A DNA stretch of 64,000 nucleotides from Candidatus Zixiibacteriota bacterium (GTDB lineage: Bacteria > Zixibacteria > MSB-5A5 > WJJR01 > JAJRUJ01). The DNA lies in contig JAJRUJ010000075.1 of assembly GCA_024277855.1 (NCBI GenBank), forward strand, positions 30,401 through 94,400, given 5' to 3'. Position numbers and translations under genes: made by a program. Below the pieces are notes generated by a model that was given only the letters and a program-made list of their open reading frames with translations, searched no databases and was not told the DNA's origin. Shown here piece after piece: positions 57,580 through 64,000 of this stretch; positions within the stretch are counted from its first letter, which is position 1, and each line of letters begins with the position of its first letter.

Positions 57580-59103
57580 CTAATATGCTTTGGCGAAGAT
57601 GACTCGTTTTTTGCTCGGTGCGCCGCAGATGATGCACTTGCCGTTTTCCTCTTCAGCGTCCAGCGGGATACAGCGGATCGTCACTTTCAAATTCTCGGTC
57701 GGCCACGCTTCACATTCGGGCTTACCGCACCAGTGAGCCGAGGCAAATCCCCCGTGGATTTCCGGTTTTTCCGTGTTTTTCGGCGTGAAAAACTTGATAA
57801 ACTTGTCTTTGGTGTCGAACCGCAATGTGTGAGCGCGGCGGAAATCTTTCGCCCGGTCAAATAGACCCTGTTGAATTTCCTCCAATATCTGGGGCACGAT
57901 GAAAACGAACTCTTCGCGTGGAACCGCCTTGCGGTCTTTGGGGCCTTTGTCGCGGCGTCCATAGAAGACCTTGTCTTCGGTAAACTCGCGCATTCCGATC
58001 TCGATGCGGATCGGCACGCCTTTCTTGATCCAGCCCCAGGTCTTTTCACCGCCGCGTTTTTCGGAGGCATCAATCTGCACCGCAATCGGCCGACCGGCGA
58101 ACTCCTGTTTGCCGATCTCGGTTTCCAGCCGTCGGCAATATTCAAGCACGTCTTTGTCCTGGTCCTCACCGCGCAGGACCGGCAGGATCACCACGTGCAG
58201 CGGCGCGATTTTCGGCGGTAACACCAGCCCGTCATCGTCGGAATGGGTCATAATCAAGGCCCCGATCAGCCGGGTGGAAACGCCCCAGGATGTCGTATGC
58301 GCATATTCCAATTCACCGGTGCGGGAGGAAAACTGAATTTCAGAGGCGCGGGCGAAGCTTTGTCCGAGATAGTGCGATGTTCCCGCCTGGAGGGCCTTGC
58401 GGTCCTGCATCATCGCCTCGATACAGAAGGTATTATTCGCCCCCGGAAACCGTTCGCCCGGTGTTTTTTCGCCACGGATCACCGGGATCGCCGCGAAATT
58501 CTCCGCAAAATCGGCATAGACCCCCAACATCCGGATTGTTTCGGCCCAGGCATCGTCGCGGGTTTCGTGCACAGTGTGGCCTTCCTGCCACAAAAATTCG
58601 GTCGTGCGCAGGAACATCCGAGTGCGCATTTCCCAGCGGACGATATTCGCCCACTGGTTGATCAAAAGCGGCAGGTCGCGGTACGATTGTACCCACTTGG
58701 AAAACATTGCGCCGATAATTGTCTCCGAGGTCGGCCGCACAACCAGTGGTTCATCCAGCTTGCCGCCGGGTACCAGGCGGCCGTCCGGCCCGACTTCCAG
58801 CCGATGATGGGTGACCACCGCGCATTCCTTGGCGAACCCCTCCACATGCTCGGCCTCTTTTTCCAAAAAACTTAACGGGATAAACAGCGGAAAGTAGGCG
58901 TTCTGGTGGCCGGTGGCTTTGAACATCTTGTCGAGTTCGCGCTGGATATTTTCCCAGATCGCATATCCCCAGGGTTTGATCACCATGCAACCGCGCACCG
59001 GTGAGTTCTCGGCCAGCTCGGCCGCAATAATCACCTGTTGATACCATTCCGGATAATCTTCTTGTCGAGTCGGTGTGATCGCCGTTTTCTGGCCCTTTCC
59101 CAT
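57580..59103 (-). CDS. proS: Prolyl-tRNA synthetase, archaeal/eukaryal-like type (start MGKGQKTAITP...)
   Basis: QEDYPEWYQQVIIAAELAENSPVRGCMVIKPWGYAIWENIQRELD, VVRPTSETIIGAMFSKWVQSYRDLPLLINQWANIVRWEMRTRMFLRTTEFLWQEGHTVHET. Confidence 0.95.
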   Translation of the reverse strand: MGKGQKTAITPTRQEDYPEWYQQVIIAAELAENSPVRGCMVIKPWGYAIWENIQRELDKMFKATGHQNAYFPLFIPLSFLEKEAEHVEGFAKECAVVTHHRLEVGPDGRLVPGGKLDEPLVVRPTSETIIGAMFSKWVQSYRDLPLLINQWANIVRWEMRTRMFLRTTEFLWQEGHTVHETRDDAWAETIRMLGVYADFAENFAAIPVIRGEKTPGERFPGANNTFCIEAMMQDRKALQAGTSHYLGQSFARASEIQFSSRTGELEYAHTTSWGVSTRLIGALIMTHSDDDGLVLPPKIAPLHVVILPVLRGEDQDKDVLEYCRRLETEIGKQEFAGRPIAVQIDASEKRGGEKTWGWIKKGVPIRIEIGMREFTEDKVFYGRRDKGPKDRKAVPREEFVFIVPQILEEIQQGLFDRAKDFRRAHTLRFDTKDKFIKFFTPKNTEKPEIHGGFASAHWCGKPECEAWPTENLKVTIRCIPLDAEEENGKCIICGAPSKKRVIFAKAY

Positions 59104-59422
59104 GGTGCCGCTTTCCTTTCTACCGATTACAATGCCGTCAGGCGTTCCCGCGGATTGTCCTGCAAATCTTACGACCGGCAAAGCCGTCGTCTCGATCAGC
59201 CGGAAAGTAAGGAAAACCGACGGGTAAATGCAACGACGGGCTTGCCTTCGAGCCGATTTTACCGGTTTGCCCGACGGCAGACTTTGACAGCAGGCCATTG
59301 TTTTTTCTTCGGTTGTGCGACACTTTATTGGTCAACGGTCCGTATGATGAGTTGAAATTATGGATGAACCGGGTTGGTGGATGTAAGGAAAGCAAACCCA
59401 TACATATCATGAGGGGAGTTGT

Positions 59423-61291
59423 ATGAAACGTCGTGTGGTAATTCTGTTGATTGCCGGTCTTTGGCTGGTATCACTGGGTACGGCCGGGGCACAGTCGGGA
59501 AACATTCCCCAGCGCTCCGAGATTCCCGCCAAATATCAATGGCGGCTGTCTGACATTGTGGCCGACAGCCTGGTTTGGGAAGCCGAATATGCCCAGGTTA
59601 AGGAGGGCATCCCGAAAATCGCCGCCTACCAAGGCCGGTTGGCCGAATCGGGCGAAACGCTGTTGGCCTGCCTGAAATTGATTGGCGAAATCTGGACGAT
59701 CAACGACCGTCTGTATGTCTACTCGAATATGAAAAAAGATGAGGACACCCGAGTCGCCGAGTACCAGGAACTCTCGTCGCGTGCGGAAGCGTTGAATTCG
59801 GAAGTGGCACAGGCGGTCTCTTTCGTCGGGCCGGAAATCCTGGCCGCCGACGAGACTCTCATTCGCAAATATGTCGCCCAGACTCCCGGGCTGGAGGTCT
59901 ACGCCCACTATGTCGACGATCTATTGCGCCGGAAAAAACACGTGCTCTCCCCCGATAAAGAGGCGCTGTTGGCGATGGCCGGCGATGTGACGCGCGGCCC
60001 GATTACGGTTTTTTCGATGATTGACAATGCCGATTTAAAGTACGGCACGATAATCGATGAACAGGGCAAGGAAGTCCAGCTGACCAAACAACGGTATTCA
60101 CGTTTTCTCGAATCAACTGACCGGCGAGTTCGGCGCGACGCGGCGAAAACGTTCAACAGCGCCTACCTTACTTACGAAAACACCCTGGGGGCGAATCTCG
60201 CGACGCAAATGAAATGCGACCTGTTCTATGCCAAAGCCCGCAAATACAACACCTGTCTCGAACGGGCGCTGGATGATTACAATATCCCGTCGGCTGTTTA
60301 CGAAAACCTGATCGCCGCGGCCAACGACAACCTGGAACCGTTACATCGCTATAACGCGCTGGTGAAAAAAGTCCATGGCCTTGACACGCTGTACAAGTAC
60401 GATCTCAATGTTCCGCTGGTCACTACCGACGCCAAATTCCCTTACGATGATGCAGTCGAAACCGTAACCCGGGCACTCAAGCCGCTGGGTCAGAAATATG
60501 TCGATGTTGCTCATGATGGGATGATCGGCGGCGGGTGGATCGATGTCTATGAAACCGCCGGCAAAACCTCGGGCGGGTACAACTGGGGGTCGTACGGCAC
60601 CAATCCCTATATCCTCCTGAATTATTCGGACAAGATCGAGGATGTTTTCACGCTCGCCCATGAAATGGGTCACGCGATGCACCACTACTACTCGACGCGG
60701 AAACAACCGTATGCCTACAGCGATCCGGTGACTTTCACCGCCGAAGTGGCCTCGATAACCAATGAGATGTTGCTGCTGGATTATCTGTTGAAAAACACCA
60801 AAGATCCCGAACTAAAGAAGTATGTCCTCAACAAGCAGATCAGCAGTTTCATCGGGACTTTTTATACGCAGTGTATGTTTTCCGAGTACGAACACGGCCT
60901 GCACCAAAAAGTCGAAGCCGGCGGGGGCCTCTCGGCCGAAGGTATGCGACGGATGTACCGTAAGATTTTCCAGAAGTATAACGGTCCCGCCCTGACGATG
61001 ACCGAACTGGACGACCTGGGTGCGTTGCGGGTCTACCATTATTACCGCAACTACTATGTTTACCAGTATGCAACCTCGATCGCCGCGGCCACGGCAATTG
61101 CCGACCGGATTATCAATAAGGAAAAGGGCGCTGTCGAGGATTACCTGGCATTTCTGGCCTCCGGATCGTCGGATTACCCAATTGCCCTGTTGCAGAAGGC
61201 GGGGGTTGATATGACGTCCGTCGAGCCGATCAACCGGGCGATCAATCGTTTTGATAAACTGGTCACCGAGTTTGAAAAACTGCTGGATTAG
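59423..61291 (+). CDS. Oligoendopeptidase F-like M3 metallopeptidase with signal peptide
   Basis: Signal MKRRVVILLIAGLWLVSLGTAGAQ; FTLAHEMGHAMHHYYSTRKQPYAYSDPVTFTAEVASITNEMLLLDYLL. Confidence 0.92.
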   Translation: MKRRVVILLIAGLWLVSLGTAGAQSGNIPQRSEIPAKYQWRLSDIVADSLVWEAEYAQVKEGIPKIAAYQGRLAESGETLLACLKLIGEIWTINDRLYVYSNMKKDEDTRVAEYQELSSRAEALNSEVAQAVSFVGPEILAADETLIRKYVAQTPGLEVYAHYVDDLLRRKKHVLSPDKEALLAMAGDVTRGPITVFSMIDNADLKYGTIIDEQGKEVQLTKQRYSRFLESTDRRVRRDAAKTFNSAYLTYENTLGANLATQMKCDLFYAKARKYNTCLERALDDYNIPSAVYENLIAAANDNLEPLHRYNALVKKVHGLDTLYKYDLNVPLVTTDAKFPYDDAVETVTRALKPLGQKYVDVAHDGMIGGGWIDVYETAGKTSGGYNWGSYGTNPYILLNYSDKIEDVFTLAHEMGHAMHHYYSTRKQPYAYSDPVTFTAEVASITNEMLLLDYLLKNTKDPELKKYVLNKQISSFIGTFYTQCMFSEYEHGLHQKVEAGGGLSAEGMRRMYRKIFQKYNGPALTMTELDDLGALRVYHYYRNYYVYQYATSIAAATAIADRIINKEKGAVEDYLAFLASGSSDYPIALLQKAGVDMTSVEPINRAINRFDKLVTEFEKLLD

Positions 61292-61319
61292 TCGCAAGCT
61301 GTTCACTCGATACGAAATC

Positions 61320-61368
61320 AGCCCCTCATTTTCTCCCCCTATTTTGGAGAAAAGAGGGGCTTTGTTTA
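61320..61368 (+). terminator. Intrinsic terminator after the M3 peptidase
   Basis: AGCCCCTCATTTTCTCCCCCTATTTTGGAGAAAAGAGGGGCTTTGTTT: long imperfect hairpin followed by T-rich sequence. Confidence 0.75.
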
Positions 61369-61672
61369 TTGCCGGCAACCGGCGACCCGCACGATCACGT
61401 TGTTGGACAACCTGTTGGGCGACATTGAAAAGGCGGAGGTTTTTTCGGATCATGTGCGACGGGACGAAAATAAAAAACCATGAATTTGTCGTTGTCCCTT
61501 GACAAACGATTTGGGGTCGACGATATTTTAGCCGGAAAATAGTAACCGTAGTGTTGTAGCTATTGAGGAATTCAGTTCTGACAGTGCAAGATCGCGCGTC
61601 ATCGTTTTGTCGTTGCGGCGTCCCCCATCAAATCTTATTTACACGTTAGTCGCAGAAAGGTTGGGTCTTTTC

Positions 61673-61879
61673 ATGCCCAGAGGTACGGTCAAGTGGTTTA
61701 ACGACCAAAAAGGTTTTGGCTTTATCTCCCGCGAAGGTGAAAGTGATGTGTTTGTGCATCATACCGGAATTGCGGGTGATGGTTTTAAGTCGCTACAGGA
61801 AGGCGAAGAGGTTGAATTCGAAATAACGCAGGGCCCGAAAGGTGACCAGGCAATTAACGTGACTCGCGTGCAAGCATAA
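61673..61879 (+). CDS. Cold shock protein (CspA family), copy 1
   Basis: [33 protein letters not shown]. Confidence 0.96.
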   Translation: MPRGTVKWFNDQKGFGFISREGESDVFVHHTGIAGDGFKSLQEGEEVEFEITQGPKGDQAINVTRVQA

Positions 61880-62008
61880 ATCCAGATAATAAAACACAGA
61901 TTCGAGCAGATCAATCCGGAGTGTCCGTTGGCGGTTTTTTGCGTCGCGACGGCGGGTGTTCCACAGGTTTAATGCCGTCAGGTGTTTAAGGAAAGGTCAG
62001 GGTGAGGT

Positions 62009-62215
62009 ATGCCCAGGGGAACAGTCAAGTGGTTTAACGACCAAAAAGGTTTTGGTTTTATCTCCCTCGAGGGTGGAAGTGATGTGTTTGTGCATCATAC
62101 CGGTATTTCGGGAGAGGGATTCAAATCCCTGCAGGAAGGCGAAGAAGTGGAGTTTGAGATAACCCAGGGCCCGAAAGGCGACCAGGCGATTAACGTGACT
62201 CGTGTCCAGTCCTGA
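62009..62215 (+). CDS. Cold shock protein (CspA family), copy 2
   Basis: [33 protein letters not shown]. Confidence 0.96.
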   Translation: MPRGTVKWFNDQKGFGFISLEGGSDVFVHHTGISGEGFKSLQEGEEVEFEITQGPKGDQAINVTRVQS

Positions 62216-62344
62216 GTAAAAGTCCAGGAAGACCCTGAAAAGACTGGATGAGGTAAGCATCTTCGGCCGCCGGCGATGACGCTGGCGACCAGGTGTTTCC
62301 GGTGATCTCTGGAGAAATCGTCTTGAGAAAGGACGGGGTGGATT

Positions 62345-62548
62345 ATGCCCAGAGGCACGGTTAAGTGGTTCAACGACCAAAAAGGCTTCGGTTTCATCTC
62401 GCGTGAGGATGGGGATGACGTCTTCGTCCATTACTCCGGTATCGCGGGGGACGAGGGATTTCGTACTCTCAAAGAGGGCGAGGAAGTCGAGTTTGAAATA
62501 ACACAAGGCCCGAAAGGTGACCAGGCGATCAACGTGACCCGGGCCTAA
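62345..62548 (+). CDS. Cold shock protein (CspA family), copy 3
   Basis: [33 protein letters not shown]. Confidence 0.96.
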   Translation: MPRGTVKWFNDQKGFGFISREDGDDVFVHYSGIAGDEGFRTLKEGEEVEFEITQGPKGDQAINVTRA

Positions 62549-62705
62549 AGCAACAATCAACCACGGGCCGGGTATTGCGGCGAACGAAAAAATAGGAAAC
62601 ATTGGCCGCGACGATCGACATCGTCGCGGCTATTATTATGCGAACATCTCTCCATGCCCCCCGTCGGTCGGACCGGGCAGATCTCTTTTTTGACGACAAT
62701 CTGAA

Positions 62706-63617
62706 TTACGGCAGGATGTCACGCAAGGCGCTGTCAAGATGGGGGTATTTGAATTTGTAGCCCAATTCGCCCACCCGCGTGGGCGCCACCCGCTGTCCCT
62801 GTAAAAGCAGGTCGGCTACATCCCCCAGGGCCAGTCGTAGAAATAATGCCGGGACCGGGACAAAAGACGGTCGCCCCAGCACTTTGCCCAATGTCCGGGC
62901 AAATTGCCTATTGGTCACCGGGTTTGGGGCCGTGCCGTTGAGCGGTCCCTCGGCCCGGGGGTTCTCCAGCGCCAGCAAGATAATCCCGATCAGATCGTCC
63001 AGATGAATCCACGAGACCCATTGCCGACCGGAGCCCAATGGCCCACCAAGAAATAGTGTAAAGGGGGTCGCCAATTTCGCCAACGCCCCCCCGCCGGGTC
63101 CGAGGACAACCCCGATGCGTACGCGAACCGTGCGAACGTTTTCGGTATCGTCATCCTCGGCTTCCTCCTCGGCCGCCAAACTGACTTCGGCTAAGAAACC
63201 CTCACCGGGCGGGGAATTTTCATCAAGTTTCTCGTCCCCCCGGTTGCCGTAATAGCCGATGGCGGAAGCATTGACAAAGACATCCGGGCGATGATCGGCC
63301 CGCCGGATCGCCTTGATAATCCCTGCTGTCGAATCGATCCTGCTTTTGAGAATGCGTTCCTTCTGCGCCTCGTTCCAACGACGGCCGATTATCGGCTCGC
63401 CGGCCAGATTAACCACGCCATCGTAGCTCTCGAGCAATTCCCCCCACTCGGGAGCATATTCCGGGGTCCAGGGAACTGCCTTGACCGCATCCCCAAAACG
63501 TCTGCGCACCAATTTTGGTCGACGCGAGAGCGCGAGGACTTCATCGCCACGCCGCAACAATTCACCGACCAATGCGCGACCAATGAATCCTGTCGGACCT
63601 GAAACGACTACTCTCAC
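62706..63617 (-). CDS. TIGR01777-type NAD-dependent epimerase/dehydratase (SDR) (GTG start)
   Basis: VVVSGPTGFIGRALVGELLRRGDEVLALSR, YDGVVNLAGEPIIGRRWNEAQKERILKSRIDST, NASAIGYYGNRGDE, PLNGTAPNPVTNRQFARTLGKVLGRP. Confidence 0.92.
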   Translation of the reverse strand: MRVVVSGPTGFIGRALVGELLRRGDEVLALSRRPKLVRRRFGDAVKAVPWTPEYAPEWGELLESYDGVVNLAGEPIIGRRWNEAQKERILKSRIDSTAGIIKAIRRADHRPDVFVNASAIGYYGNRGDEKLDENSPPGEGFLAEVSLAAEEEAEDDDTENVRTVRVRIGVVLGPGGGALAKLATPFTLFLGGPLGSGRQWVSWIHLDDLIGIILLALENPRAEGPLNGTAPNPVTNRQFARTLGKVLGRPSFVPVPALFLRLALGDVADLLLQGQRVAPTRVGELGYKFKYPHLDSALRDILP

Positions 63618-63910
63618 CCGGCACCATTCCGTTTACGGGGATCTTACGTTTCACTTGATTTACTACATTATATACCAAATTCTGATTGGGGAAATATATT
63701 TCGTCCAAATTCGTCTAAAGCAGCCGAACCCCCCTCTGGTTATTAGTTTATGAGGAAACAGCCCCACAAAACCCAAAAAAATCAACGAAAATTAGAATTT
63801 TGCCCCAAAATCATCCTTGCATTTCTGACAAAAGGCCACATTTTATAAGAAAGGTAAAGGCAATACCAGCAGTATTACGTCAATCAACAACTTAACCAAT
63901 TTATTGTAAC

Positions 63911-63948
63911 GGCCGCCGAGGTTATGCCGGTACCTGGCGGCCTTTTTT
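63911..63948 (+). terminator. Strong intrinsic terminator with no upstream annotated plus-strand gene
   Basis: GGCCGCCGAGGTTATGCCGGTACCTGGCGGCC + TTTTTT. Confidence 0.8.
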
Positions 63949-64000
63949 ATTGTGGTATTACTTTCCTGCCCATCTGCAAATGGCACGAATGAGCACCAAA

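Noticed and set aside
57194-57583. 129-aa plus-strand ORF beside proS
   Set aside because: Opposite strand of the type ISP-like remnant; the minus-strand fragments give recognisable family motifs whereas this ORF does not.

Overview
This 64 kb bacterial chromosome window is GC-moderate and gene-dense. The Cys-rich C-terminal dockerin modules and gene content suggest an FCB-group / candidate Zixibacteria-like organism; this is an inference. Most of the window is housekeeping: nadA, a NifU-like scaffold, ppdK, purA, engB, clpX-clpP-tig, tRNA-Leu(UAG), a glmL-like gene, an ori-proximal-type block (rpmH-rnpA-yidD-yidC-mnmE-mnmG-rsmG-parA-parB with a perfect parS), an archaeal-type proS, a secreted M3 peptidase, and three tandem cold-shock genes. 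Accessory or unusual parts are: (1) an AT-richer HD-phosphohydrolase + YwgA-like pair lodged between a glmL-like gene and a KOW/barrel protein; (2) an EcoRII-like restriction-modification-Vsr island whose methyltransferase carries an N-terminal ribbon-helix-helix-like segment; (3) two coding regions each interrupted by one in-frame TAA (an XPF-like ERCC4-HhH nuclease and an M28-dockerin peptidase); (4) a decayed type ISP-like RM gene reduced to its two ends; (5) an octaheme cytochrome with no signal peptide next to an uncharacterised four-gene membrane operon; (6) a PPDK with a histone-H1-like Lys-rich tail; (7) a likely double-cubane-cluster (DCCP-type) reductase pair; (8) an unexplained structured RNA-like element upstream of ppdK. 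No CRISPR array, rRNA or recognisable transposase was seen. All calls come from reading the sequence and from remembered family knowledge; no searches were run.
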